Below are positions 1 to 6,786 of a DNA stretch of 10,224 nucleotides, in pieces; within the stretch, counting starts at the first letter, position 1; each line of letters opens with the position of its first letter. The position numbers and the translations under genes are program-made. The notes beneath the pieces were generated by a model. That model had not been told where the DNA came from. It saw nothing but the letters and a program-made list of their open reading frames with translations, and made no database searches. Source of the stretch: an uncultured Sphingobium sp. Its GTDB lineage: Bacteria > Pseudomonadota > Alphaproteobacteria > Sphingomonadales > Sphingomonadaceae. The stretch covers positions 1-10,224 of the forward strand of contig CAMLFF010000089.1 in the NCBI GenBank assembly GCA_946479185.1, given 5' to 3'.

Positions 1-12
1 GCGATTTGATGG

Positions 13-89
<77 letters not shown>

Positions 90-174
90 GTGGCGAGGTC
101 CGCTATCAGCTTTGGCGCGTGCGGCCAAGAGTAAAGGCGCAAGCGGCGATCAAATCTGTCGGACGCCCTTATGC

Positions 175-657
175 TCAGGTGAGCGCTTCCAAAGCCGCGA
201 GCAGCGTCTTCTCTTCAATCGCCAATCGCTTGCGGAATTTGCGATTGCTCGCAACGACGCGCTTCATCACCTCGGTTTGCAAAGCACGGCCTTGGTCTGT
301 GAGTGTCAGGCTGAGGGACCGGCCATCGATTGGTGCGTCGCTCACAAGGCCACGTGCCTTCATCCGGCTGACGAGGGGCGTTAGGTTTGCGCGCTTGATC
401 GCGAGCGCCCGGCCAACATCGCTTTGTCGGCAGCCCGGGTTGGTGCCCACCAGGATGAGAAACGATGCCTCGCCAACGCTTAGGTCCAGCGGCCGCAGTG
501 CGTCGATCACGTCGCCCATCATCGTCATGGATGCGCGGCGCAGGCGGTAGCCCAGCATATCATCGAGCGGGCTGAGGAGAGGCGAGGGCGGCACTACCCC
601 TGCGGCACTGGTCGCAGCTTTGGGCGCGTTGCCAGAGTGCTTGCTGTCTTCGCTCAT
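175..657 (-). CDS. ferC: MarR-family repressor of the ferulate operon (FerC-like)
   Basis: A 160-residue MarR-type regulator. A dimerisation helix (about 30-55) is followed by a winged helix-turn-helix (about 62-123), with recognition helix near 76-100 and the typical wing Asp-Gly-Arg at 111-113. The first 30 residues are Ala/Pro/Ser-rich and probably disordered. I chose the ATG at 657 rather than an in-frame ATG at 687, because GAAGGAGGG sits 4 bases upstream of it. The gene is divergent from the feruloyl-CoA lyase gene, with 78 bp between starts. In Sphingobium SYK-6 the regulator in this position, FerC, represses ferBA and is released by hydroxycinnamoyl-CoA thioesters. The same role here is inferred from position and family. 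No convincing terminator was seen after it. Confidence 0.85.
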   Translation of the reverse strand: MSEDSKHSGNAPKAATSAAGVVPPSPLLSPLDDMLGYRLRRASMTMMGDVIDALRPLDLSVGEASFLILVGTNPGCRQSDVGRALAIKRANLTPLVSRMKARGLVSDAPIDGRSLSLTLTDQGRALQTEVMKRVVASNRKFRKRLAIEEKTLLAALEALT

Positions 658-661
658 TATG

Positions 662-670
662 CCCTCCTTC
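662..670 (-). promoter_or_regulatory. Ribosome binding site fixing the ferC start
   Basis: On the minus strand the bases read GAAGGAGGG, four bases before the ATG at 657. This near-perfect Shine-Dalgarno sequence lies inside the longer reading frame that begins at 687 and argues for the shorter protein. Confidence 0.8.
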
Positions 671-674
671 TGTC

Positions 675-707
675 TTGTCGGCCCCATCGGATAATGCTAT
701 ACGGCAT
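675..707 (+). promoter_or_regulatory. Putative ferB promoter with FerC-type operator dyad
   Basis: A plausible sigma-70-type promoter: TTGTCG (675-680), a 17-base spacer and TATACG (698-703), each 4 of 6 to consensus. An imperfect dyad, ATGC-N6-GCAT (694-707, 10 of 14 positions symmetric, extending one step further to 692-709), covers the -10 box. A MarR dimer bound there would block transcription. The dyad is seen directly. Its use by the divergent MarR protein is inferred from the known FerC-ferBA control in SYK-6. It might also affect the ferC promoter, since the gap is only 78 bp. Confidence 0.5.
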
Positions 708-735
708 AACATAAATGCTCTGGAAAGGAAATGCC

Positions 736-1590
736 ATGTCTGATGAAAACAAGCCCGTCGAGCGGGAAGAAGATACGGTTAGCGTTGAAGTCGCGAACAA
801 TATTGCCTGGGTTTCCTTCAACCGTCCAAACAAGCGCAACTGCATGAGCCCCAAGCTCAATCGCCAGATGATGCGCGTTCTGAATGACCTCGAATTCCGC
901 GACGATGTGGGCGTTCTGGTGCTGACGGGTGAGGGCACGGCCTTCTCCGCAGGCATGGACCTCAAGGAATATTTCCGCGAGAGCGAAGCGCAGGGTCTGG
1001 CCGGTGTGCGCCAGTCGCAGCGTGAAGCTTATACATGGTGGGAGCGTCTGCGCTGGTTCCAGAAGCCAACGATCGCCATGATCAATGGCTGGTGCTTTGG
1101 CGGTGCCTATGGTCCGCTATTCGCTTGCGATCTGGCTTATTGCGCTGACGAAGCGCAGTTCGGCCTGTCCGAAGTTAACTGGGGCATCCTGCCCGGCGGC
1201 GGCGCAACCAAGGTTGCAGTCGAGCTGATGCCGATGCGTCAGGCGATGTATCACGCCATGATGGGCGAGAACCTGACCGGTGCGCAGGCTGAGAAATACG
1301 GCCTCGTCAATGAGTCGCTCCCGCTCGATCAGCTCAAGGCGCGCGTGCAGAAGGTTGCCGAGACGCTGGTCCAGAAGAATTGGGCGACGCTTAAGTACAC
1401 CAAGGACGCCGTGCGTCGTACCCGTGAGATGACCTATGACAATGCAGAGGATTATCTGATCCGCCTGCAGGAAGGTCTCAACTGGTTCGACAAGTCGGAT
1501 GGTCGCCATGTCGCGATGAAGCAGTTCCTTGACGACAAGACGTTCAAGCCCGGCCTTGGTCATTACGACAAGACCAAGACTGAAGTCTGA
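736..1590 (+). CDS. ferB: Feruloyl-CoA hydratase/lyase (4-hydroxycinnamoyl-CoA hydratase/lyase)
   Basis: A 284-residue crotonase-fold enzyme that hydrates feruloyl-CoA (and related hydroxycinnamoyl-CoAs) and splits the product retro-aldol fashion into vanillin and acetyl-CoA. Family marks: the CoA-binding/oxyanion segment SAGMDLKEYF (71-80), the second oxyanion loop GGAYGP (122-127), the catalytic Glu146 in LSEVNWG, equivalent to Glu143 of the Pseudomonas enzyme, and Tyr240 in the AEDYL segment, equivalent to its Tyr239, which recognises the 4-hydroxyl group. Length fits the family. I chose the ATG at 736, behind GGAAAGGAA (722-730), over an in-frame ATG at 715. It is the first gene of an operon with ferA, 105 bp downstream. 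Cytosolic, no signal peptide. Confidence 0.92.
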   Translation: MSDENKPVEREEDTVSVEVANNIAWVSFNRPNKRNCMSPKLNRQMMRVLNDLEFRDDVGVLVLTGEGTAFSAGMDLKEYFRESEAQGLAGVRQSQREAYTWWERLRWFQKPTIAMINGWCFGGAYGPLFACDLAYCADEAQFGLSEVNWGILPGGGATKVAVELMPMRQAMYHAMMGENLTGAQAEKYGLVNESLPLDQLKARVQKVAETLVQKNWATLKYTKDAVRRTREMTYDNAEDYLIRLQEGLNWFDKSDGRHVAMKQFLDDKTFKPGLGHYDKTKTEV

Positions 1591-1613
1591 GCTTCAGAAC
1601 AGGGTATCGTTTG

Positions 1614-1645
1614 GCCCGAGCTTGCCGATTGTGGCAGGCTCGGGC
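1614..1645 (+). repeat. Strong hairpin between ferB and ferA
   Basis: A 13-base arm (1614-1626) pairs completely with 1633-1645 (one G-U pair) around a 6-base loop, GATTGT. The arm is GC-rich. No T-run follows on either strand, so it is not a classical rho-independent terminator. It may protect the upstream ferB message, attenuate, or set a ferB:ferA ratio. The 105-bp gap (1591-1695) holds this hairpin and the ferA ribosome binding site (GAGAGG, 1684-1689). Confidence 0.7.
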
Positions 1646-1695
1646 TTCACGATGTTAGGATGAGACTGATTGATCCCGTTCGGGAGAGGTGAAGC

Positions 1696-3825
1696 ATGAC
1701 GATCGAGACCGAGACGCGCTCTGCAACTGGCGCACGAGACATTAACCGCCTTTTGCGCCCCCGTTCTGTTGCCATCGTCGGCGCGTCGGAAAAGCCCGGA
1801 GCGCTCGGCGCCGCCGTGTTGGCCAACTTCGTTCGCAATGATTATCCCGGCGATATTCACCTCATCAATCCCAAGCGTGACACGATTGAGGGCCGTCCCT
1901 GCATCGCTAGCGTCGATGCGCTGCCCGATGGCGTAGACCTTGCCATTCTCGCGATCCCGCGCGTCGCCGTTGTGGATACCGTGCGCCAGCTTGCTGCGCG
2001 CAATGTGGGCGCGGCGATCATCTTCGCGGCGGGCTTTGCCGAGGGTGGCGAAGCAGGCATTGCCGATCAGGAAGAGCTGGGCCGCATCGCGCGTGAAGCT
2101 GGCATGGTGATCGAGGGGCCAAATTGCCTCGGCTCGGTCAATTATGTCGATCGCATCCCGCTGACCTTCATCGATACAGATATCGCAGCGCCAAGCCCTG
2201 GCGGCATCGGCATCGTCTCCCAGAGCGGCGCGATGGCGGCGGTTCTGGCTGTGATGCTGGAAGCGCGTGGCCTGAGCCTCAGCTATTCGGTCTCCACCGG
2301 CAATGAAGCAGCGAACGGCGTTGAAGATTTCGTCGAATATCTGATCACGGACAATACGACGCGCATCATCGCGATGATCGTCGAGCAGTTCCGCCAGCCC
2401 GCACGCTTTCTGGCGCTCATGGAGCAAGCCAAGGCTGCCGGTAAGCTGGTTGTGCTGCTGCACCCCGGCAAGAGCAGCGCCGCGCGTGAATCGGCCGCGA
2501 CGCATACCGGTGCTATGGCGGGTGATTACAAGCTGATGCGCGCCAAGGTGGAGCGCGCTGGCGTCATCATGGCCGAGACGCTTGAGGAGCTGGGCGACAT
2601 TAGCGAGATCGCCGCTGTCTGCCCTGCTCTGCCAAGCGGCGGCACCACGGTGCTCGGCGAATCCGGCGCGCTCAAGGCGCTCACGCTCGATCTGGCCGAA
2701 GAGCTTGGCCTGTCGCTCCCCGTGCTGAACGATGACAATGCACCCGCCCTGCGCGCGGCGCTGCCGGACTTCGTGCCAGTCAGCAATCCGCTCGATCTGA
2801 CCGCTCAGGGCCTTGTCGATCCGGACATGTATTATCGCACGCTCGCGGCCTTGTTTGCCGATGACCGGGTCGGCACGATCTTCGCCGGTCTTATCCAGAC
2901 CAATCCCGCGACCATCGGTATCAAGCTTCCGCCGTTCCTGCGGGCCGTGCGTGAACTGAAACCCAACAAGCCGCTCATCTTTGGCGGTGTGGACGAGGGC
3001 GCCCCTGTTCCTGCCGACTGGATTGCCCAGTTGCGCGCAGAAGGCATCCCTTATTTCCCATCGACCGAGCGGGCCTTGCGCGCCATTCGCCGCCTCGCCA
3101 AAGCCGCAGAGCAGGACGCATCCAAGACCGACGCTGCCCCGTCGCCTGTGCCAGCGCTCGCCAATGAGCATGGCGTCGTGCCGGAATATCAGTCCAAGGC
3201 ATTGCTCGCGCCGCTCGGCATCTCCTTCCCCAAGGGGCAATTTGCAGCAACCGTCGAGCAGGCAATCGCCGCAGCGGAAGTCATCGGCGGCCCGGTGGTG
3301 ATGAAGGCGCAGGCCGCAGCGCTCAGCCACAAGAGCGACGCAGGCGGCGTTGCCCTCAATCTGCAAGGCTCCGAAGCGATCCGCGCAGCCTGGGAGAAGA
3401 TGTTTGCTGATGTGAAGCGCTACGATGCCTCTATCATCCTCGATGGCGTGCTGATCGAAGCAATGGGCGCGCGCGGGCTGGAGCTGATTGTTGGTGCGAA
3501 GAATGATCCGCAGTGGGGGCCGGTGATCCTCGCTGGCTTTGGCGGCGTGACGGCGGAGATTTTGCAGGACGTTTGCCTGCTCTCGCCGGACATGACCAAG
3601 GATGCGATTATCGCCGAACTCGGCAAGCTCAAGCAGGCGGCGCTGCTCCACGGCTATCGCGGCGCACCTGCACTCGATGTCGATGCGGTGGCGGATCTGA
3701 TCGGTCAGGTCGGGCAATTGCTGCGCGCTGAGCCACGCATTACCGAGCTCGATCTCAATCCGGTCGTGGTTTATCCAAAGGGGCAGGGCGTCGTCGCGCT
3801 CGATGCGCTGATGCTACTCGACTAA
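1696..3825 (+). CDS. ferA: Feruloyl-CoA synthetase, NDP-forming acyl-CoA synthetase type
   Basis: A 709-residue fusion of the alpha and beta modules of ADP-forming acyl-CoA synthetases. It activates ferulate and probably other hydroxycinnamates to CoA thioesters with ATP, feeding FerB. Domains in order: CoA-binding Rossmann domain (about 15-145), succinyl-CoA-ligase-like domain (about 165-310) with SQSGAM (175-180) and the phospho-histidine motif THTGAMAG (His270), a second ligase-like domain (about 315-470), a short Ala/Pro-rich linker (about 470-490) and a C-terminal ATP-grasp domain (about 495-709) with HKSDAGGV (545-552), the Gly-rich AGFGGV (613-618) and ELDLNP (684-689). This differs from the AMP-forming Fcs enzymes of pseudomonads but matches FerA of SYK-6. 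Ferulate as substrate rests on ferB and ferC next door. The ATG at 1696 has GAGAGG six bases upstream. Confidence 0.9.
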   Translation: MTIETETRSATGARDINRLLRPRSVAIVGASEKPGALGAAVLANFVRNDYPGDIHLINPKRDTIEGRPCIASVDALPDGVDLAILAIPRVAVVDTVRQLAARNVGAAIIFAAGFAEGGEAGIADQEELGRIAREAGMVIEGPNCLGSVNYVDRIPLTFIDTDIAAPSPGGIGIVSQSGAMAAVLAVMLEARGLSLSYSVSTGNEAANGVEDFVEYLITDNTTRIIAMIVEQFRQPARFLALMEQAKAAGKLVVLLHPGKSSAARESAATHTGAMAGDYKLMRAKVERAGVIMAETLEELGDISEIAAVCPALPSGGTTVLGESGALKALTLDLAEELGLSLPVLNDDNAPALRAALPDFVPVSNPLDLTAQGLVDPDMYYRTLAALFADDRVGTIFAGLIQTNPATIGIKLPPFLRAVRELKPNKPLIFGGVDEGAPVPADWIAQLRAEGIPYFPSTERALRAIRRLAKAAEQDASKTDAAPSPVPALANEHGVVPEYQSKALLAPLGISFPKGQFAATVEQAIAAAEVIGGPVVMKAQAAALSHKSDAGGVALNLQGSEAIRAAWEKMFADVKRYDASIILDGVLIEAMGARGLELIVGAKNDPQWGPVILAGFGGVTAEILQDVCLLSPDMTKDAIIAELGKLKQAALLHGYRGAPALDVDAVADLIGQVGQLLRAEPRITELDLNPVVVYPKGQGVVALDALMLLD

Positions 3826-3853
3826 GCACCGAACGTCCCATTTTCGTTTAAAG

Positions 3854-3888
3854 ACGGCCCTCTTCCATTCGTGGAAGGGGGCCGTTTT
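3854..3888 (+). terminator. Rho-independent terminator of the ferBA operon
   Basis: A 14-bp stem (3854-3867 with 3872-3885, one G-U pair) closes on the stable tetraloop TTCG (3868-3871) and runs into TTTT. It starts 28 bases after the ferA stop codon. It separates ferBA from the hydrolase-desA unit, in line with two operons rather than one. Confidence 0.93.
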
Positions 3889-3963
3889 CATATGGGTGAA
3901 ATTTGGCTTTGCTGCACGAAATGGTGCACTCGCTTGATCGATTGGTGCTGGCTATTCGCTGCG

Positions 3964-3992
3964 TTTTCGAGTAGGTGAAATATTCGTATATA
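3964..3992 (+). promoter_or_regulatory. Putative promoter of the hydrolase-desA operon
   Basis: TATATA (3987-3992) is a good -10 box, with TTTTCG (3964-3969) 17 bases upstream as a weak -35 box. Transcription would begin near 3998-4000, at or just before an ATG at 3999 and about 12 bases before the ATG at 4011. A weak -35 box fits a regulated promoter. The -10 box sits at the centre of the palindrome listed separately. Confidence 0.5.
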
Positions 3993-3996
3993 CGAA
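3983..3996. promoter_or_regulatory. Perfect palindromic operator, probable DesX (IclR) site
   Basis: TTCGTATATACGAA is a perfect 14-bp palindrome. It extends to an 18-bp inverted repeat (3981-3998) with one mismatched pair. It covers the putative -10 box of the hydrolase-desA operon. From memory, DesX of SYK-6 binds an 18-bp inverted repeat in the promoter of the equivalent operon and is released by syringate or vanillate. The palindrome is seen directly. The identity of its regulator is inferred. Confidence 0.75.
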
Positions 3997-4010
3997 CAAT
4001 GTGGAAACCC

Positions 4011-4748
4011 ATGAGCGACTCGCCCTCTTCGGCTACGCCCCTGATGTTGCTGCCCGGCCTGATTTGCGATGCGCATATCTGGGCGCCGCAAGTCGATGCG
4101 TTGCGCGCGGATCGTCCCGTCATTGCGGTCGATGGCTATGGCGAGAGCGACAGCATTGAGGCGATGGCTCAGATCGCACTCGCCAGTGCGCCGGATCGCT
4201 TCATTCTTGTTGGTCATTCAATGGGCGGGCGTGTCGCGCTGGAGATTTTGCGGCGGGCGCCCGATCGTGTGGTTGGCCTCGGTCTCATCAGCACCGGCGT
4301 TCATTCGCCCAAGCCCAATGAGGCGGAAGGGCGCTTTGCGCTGCTCGCGCGGGGCGTTGAAGAGGGCATGGATGCGCTCATCGACGCGTGGCTGCCGCCG
4401 ATGGTGTGGGAGCCCAATCATTTGCAGCCCGGCCTGATGGAGGGCTTGCAAGCCATGTGTCAGGAGGCAGGTCTCGATAGCTATGAGCGCCAGATCCGTG
4501 CCTTGCTTGCCCGGCCAGAGGTGGAGAGCCTGCTGCCCACCATCCAATGCCCTGTGCTGGTGGCGACGGGCGCGCATGATGCCTGGGCCTCACCCGCGCA
4601 GCATGAAGGCTTTGCAGCGATGATCCCCAATGCGCAGCTCGTCATCATTCCCGGCGCTGGCCATATGGTGCCGCTTGAACAGCCCGAGGCGATGACGGGG
4701 GTGCTGGTCGATTGGCTGGCGACCTTAGATACAAGGCAAGCTACTTAA
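4011..4748 (+). CDS. Alpha/beta hydrolase, function unknown, in operon with the O-demethylase
   Basis: A 245-residue single-domain alpha/beta hydrolase. The oxyanion turn LPGL is near residues 14-17. The nucleophile elbow is GHSMGG with Ser70, and Asp190 (GAHDAW) and His218 (GAGHMVP) complete the triad. A small helical cap lies at about 100-170. No signal peptide. It could be an esterase, thioesterase or C-C hydrolase; the sequence does not say which. Its place in front of the desA-like gene, as in SYK-6, hints at an aromatic ester or thioester such as a vanilloyl, syringoyl or methyl ester compound, but this is inference. Start choice: in-frame GTG 3975 lies upstream of the -10 box and is unlikely. 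ATG 3999 would give a leaderless message. ATG 4011 has only a weak GGAAA nearby (4003-4007). Confidence 0.8.
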   Translation: MSDSPSSATPLMLLPGLICDAHIWAPQVDALRADRPVIAVDGYGESDSIEAMAQIALASAPDRFILVGHSMGGRVALEILRRAPDRVVGLGLISTGVHSPKPNEAEGRFALLARGVEEGMDALIDAWLPPMVWEPNHLQPGLMEGLQAMCQEAGLDSYERQIRALLARPEVESLLPTIQCPVLVATGAHDAWASPAQHEGFAAMIPNAQLVIIPGAGHMVPLEQPEAMTGVLVDWLATLDTRQAT

Positions 4749-4796
4749 GCAGCATTGCCCTGAACAAGTTTCCAAAAACCCTGAACCTTAAGTCCG

Positions 4797-4804
4797 AAGG
4801 AGAG
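4797..4804 (+). promoter_or_regulatory. Ribosome binding site for the TTG start of desA
   Basis: AAGGAGAG lies five bases before the TTG at 4810 and supports that unusual start codon. The 61-bp gap after the hydrolase stop (4749-4809) shows no hairpin or clear promoter, which suits co-transcription with the hydrolase gene. Confidence 0.75.
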
Positions 4805-4809
4805 TAGAA

Positions 4810-6198
4810 TTGGCTAATAATCTTCAAGAAGTGCTGGACGGCGCCGGTAATACCGTCGACTTCCTGCGTAACCAGCAGGCCGGCCCGAACGTGTATCCGG
4901 GCGTGCCTGCAGAATATAGCAATTGGCGCAACGAGCAGCGCGCATGGGCGAAGACCGCCGTGCTGTTCAACCAGAGCTACCACATGGTCGAGCTGATGGT
5001 TGAAGGCCCCGATGCCTTCGCATTCCTCAACGCTCTGGGCATCAACAGCTTCAAGAATTTCGCGCCCGGCAAAGCCAAGCAGTGGGTTCCTGTGACGGCT
5101 GAAGGCTATGTCATTGGCGACGTGATCCTCTTCTATCTCGCCGAGAACCAGTTCAACCTGGTTGGCCGTGCGCCTGCCATCGAGTGGGCCGAGTTCCACG
5201 CCGCAACCGGCAAGTGGAACGTGACGCTCACGCGTGACGAGCGCACCGCGCTGCGCACCGATGGCGTGCGTCGTCACTACCGCTTCCAGCTGCAGGGCCC
5301 CAACGCCATGGCGATCCTCACGGACGCAATGGACCAGACCCCGCCTGACCTGAAGTTCTTCAACATGGCGGACATCAACATCGCCGGGAAGACCGTCGGC
5401 GCGCTGCGTCACGGCATGGCTGGTCAGCCAGGCTATGAGCTTTACGGTCCTTGGGCAGACTATGAGGCTGTTCACTCGGCACTTGTGGCTGCTGGCAAGA
5501 AGCATGAGCTCGTCCTCGTCGGCGGCCGCGCTTACTCGTCAAACACGCTGGAATCCGGCTGGGTGCCATCGCCATTCCCGGGCTTCATGTTCGGTGAGGG
5601 TTCGGCTGAGTTCCGCAAATGGGCTGGCGTGAACAGCTATGGCGCGAAGTGCTCCACGGGCGGTTCCTACATTCCTGAGTCGCTTGAAGGCTATGGCCTC
5701 ACCCCTTGGGATGTTGGCTATGGCATGATCGTGAAGTTCGATCATGACTTCATCGGCAAGGAAGCGCTTGAGAAGCTGGCCGCTGGTCCGCACCGCGAGA
5801 AGGTGACGCTGGCGCTTGACGATCAGGACATGCTGCGCGTGATGAGCAGCTACTTCTCGGTTGAAGGCCGCGCGAAATATTTCGAGTTCCCAAGCGCGGT
5901 TTACTCGATGCATCCCTATGACTCGGTCATGGTGAACGGCAAGCATATCGGCGTTTCGACCTGGGTTGGCTATTCGTCCAACGAAGGCAAGATGCTGACG
6001 CTCGCGATGATCGATCCGGCCTATGCAAAGCCCGGCACGGAAGTGTCGCTGCTGTGGGGCGAGCCAAATGGTGGCACGTCCAAGCCAACCGTCGAGCCGC
6101 ATGAGCAGACCGAGATCAAGGCAATCGTTGCACCGGTTCCTTATTCGGCTGTCGCACGTGACGGCTATGCGGACAGCTGGCGCAACAAGAAGGCCTGA
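4810..6198 (+). CDS. desA: Tetrahydrofolate-dependent syringate/vanillate O-demethylase (DesA/LigM family)
   Basis: A 462-residue GcvT-fold aminomethyltransferase relative, close in length to LigM and DesA of sphingomonads. These enzymes move the methyl of an aryl methoxy group to tetrahydrofolate, giving a phenol and 5-methyl-THF, without an oxygenase. Family marks include the N-terminal NTVDFLRNQQ (14-23), the folate/substrate region VPVTAEGYVIGD (93-104), RHGMAGQPGYELYGP (200-214) and the segment GRAYSSNTLESGW (239-251), whose Tyr242 corresponds to the catalytic Tyr247 of LigM. C-terminal GcvT-C-like part from about 330. I call it DesA (syringate to 3-O-methylgallate) rather than LigM because of the fer gene neighbours, the preceding hydrolase and the IclR gene downstream. 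Vanillate activity is possible. The start is TTG with AAGGAGAG upstream. Confidence 0.85.
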   Translation: MANNLQEVLDGAGNTVDFLRNQQAGPNVYPGVPAEYSNWRNEQRAWAKTAVLFNQSYHMVELMVEGPDAFAFLNALGINSFKNFAPGKAKQWVPVTAEGYVIGDVILFYLAENQFNLVGRAPAIEWAEFHAATGKWNVTLTRDERTALRTDGVRRHYRFQLQGPNAMAILTDAMDQTPPDLKFFNMADINIAGKTVGALRHGMAGQPGYELYGPWADYEAVHSALVAAGKKHELVLVGGRAYSSNTLESGWVPSPFPGFMFGEGSAEFRKWAGVNSYGAKCSTGGSYIPESLEGYGLTPWDVGYGMIVKFDHDFIGKEALEKLAAGPHREKVTLALDDQDMLRVMSSYFSVEGRAKYFEFPSAVYSMHPYDSVMVNGKHIGVSTWVGYSSNEGKMLTLAMIDPAYAKPGTEVSLLWGEPNGGTSKPTVEPHEQTEIKAIVAPVPYSAVARDGYADSWRNKKA

Positions 6199-6225
6199 TC
6201 GGTCTTCGACTGAATGATTGAGGAG

Positions 6226-6257
6226 GGGCGGGGTCACATTGGTGGCGCCGCCCTTTT
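6226..6257 (+). terminator. Rho-independent terminator after desA
   Basis: Arms 6226-6237 and 6242-6253 form a 12-bp stem with one G-G mismatch and one G-U pair around an ATTG loop, followed by TTTT (6254-6257) and CTT. It sits 27 bases after the desA stop, between convergent operons. On the minus strand the hairpin is followed by no T-run, so it mainly serves the plus-strand operon. Confidence 0.85.
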
Positions 6258-6258
6258 C

Positions 6259-6447
6259 TTATGGGGCTTCGTCGTCCGTCAGCCTGGCGCCATCCAATGC
6301 GCGATCATTGCGCGCATCATCGAGGCGCTGAACCGTTCGCTCAGCCTTGCTGCGGCCGAATTTTGCGCGGTTGGCATCGGCCTGTTTCGCCGCATCGGAG
6401 CGTCTGCGCGCTTTGCGGGCGAGGCGAAGGTTGATAATCTCGGCCAT
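6259..6447 (-). CDS. Small conserved DUF4169 family protein
   Basis: A 62-residue, very basic, Ala/Arg/Lys-rich protein that appears largely helical. The pattern AEIINLRLARKARRR at the N-terminus, ANRAKFGRSKAER in the middle and LDGARL near the end is typical of the DUF4169 family, small proteins common in Alphaproteobacteria with no known function. It starts 3 bases after the cupin stop codon. GGAGGG at the end of the cupin gene gives a good ribosome binding site, so it is the last gene of the minus-strand operon. The charge suggests RNA or DNA contact, but nothing proves that. I see no reason to tie it to aromatic catabolism beyond position. Confidence 0.8.
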   Translation of the reverse strand: MAEIINLRLARKARRRSDAAKQADANRAKFGRSKAERTVQRLDDARNDRALDGARLTDDEAP

Positions 6448-6450
6448 GCT

Positions 6451-6786
6451 TCAGCCCTCCAGATGCACGGCCAGCCACACCGTTGCGGGCGCGGCCTGCG
6501 TATAGGTTACGCGATGCGCGACATGCGCGCTGATGAGCAGGGCATCGCCGGGTGCCAGAGCGACTTCGCCTTGCCCCTCCAGCCACAGCCGTGCCGCGCC
6601 AGCGAGCAGCAGCACCCACTCATCATGGCTTTGCATATATGGCGCGTCGATGGGCGTCGTGTGGCCCTGCGACACGATCCGCTCGATGCGGATGCCGGGC
6701 CGGGTGAGCAGGGCGGTGAAAACCTCACCGCCGGATGCATCGGGAAGCGGTGCCAGAATGTTCAGCGGCTGCGCGCCCCCGCTCAC
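6451..6786 (-). CDS. Small single-domain cupin protein
   Basis: A 111-residue protein with one cupin beta-barrel. Cupin motif 1 is around HDEWVLLLAG (54-63, His54 and Glu56), and motif 2 is APGDALLISAHVAHRV (78-93, His88 and His91). The DEWV-LLL-G arrangement resembles a widespread group of stand-alone cupins of unknown substrate. The classical metal set (two His, Glu, His) is only partly present: His54, Glu56 and His91 could bind a metal. It starts at a GTG that overlaps the IclR stop codon by four bases (GTGA), so it is probably translationally coupled to the regulator. It might bind a small aromatic or keto-acid ligand or act as an isomerase or accessory protein. None of this can be decided from the sequence. 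Confidence 0.8.
   Translation of the reverse strand: MSGGAQPLNILAPLPDASGGEVFTALLTRPGIRIERIVSQGHTTPIDAPYMQSHDEWVLLLAGAARLWLEGQGEVALAPGDALLISAHVAHRVTYTQAAPATVWLAVHLEG

Noticed and set aside
1594..3717. A 707-codon open frame on the minus strand, almost fully antisense to ferA
   Set aside because: It is rich in His, Arg, Asp and Ala in the manner of a GC-biased shadow frame, shows no domain, and lies opposite a gene with clear catalytic motifs.
4741..6237. Two long minus-strand frames (4741-5505 and 5539-6237) opposite desA
   Set aside because: They show no recognisable motifs and lie antisense to a well-conserved enzyme. They are explained by third-position GC bias.
6226..6253. Bidirectional terminator for both convergent operons
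   Set aside because: The T-run follows the stem only on the plus strand. On the minus strand the stem is followed by mixed sequence and lies downstream of the DUF4169 stop, so at most it works weakly in that direction.
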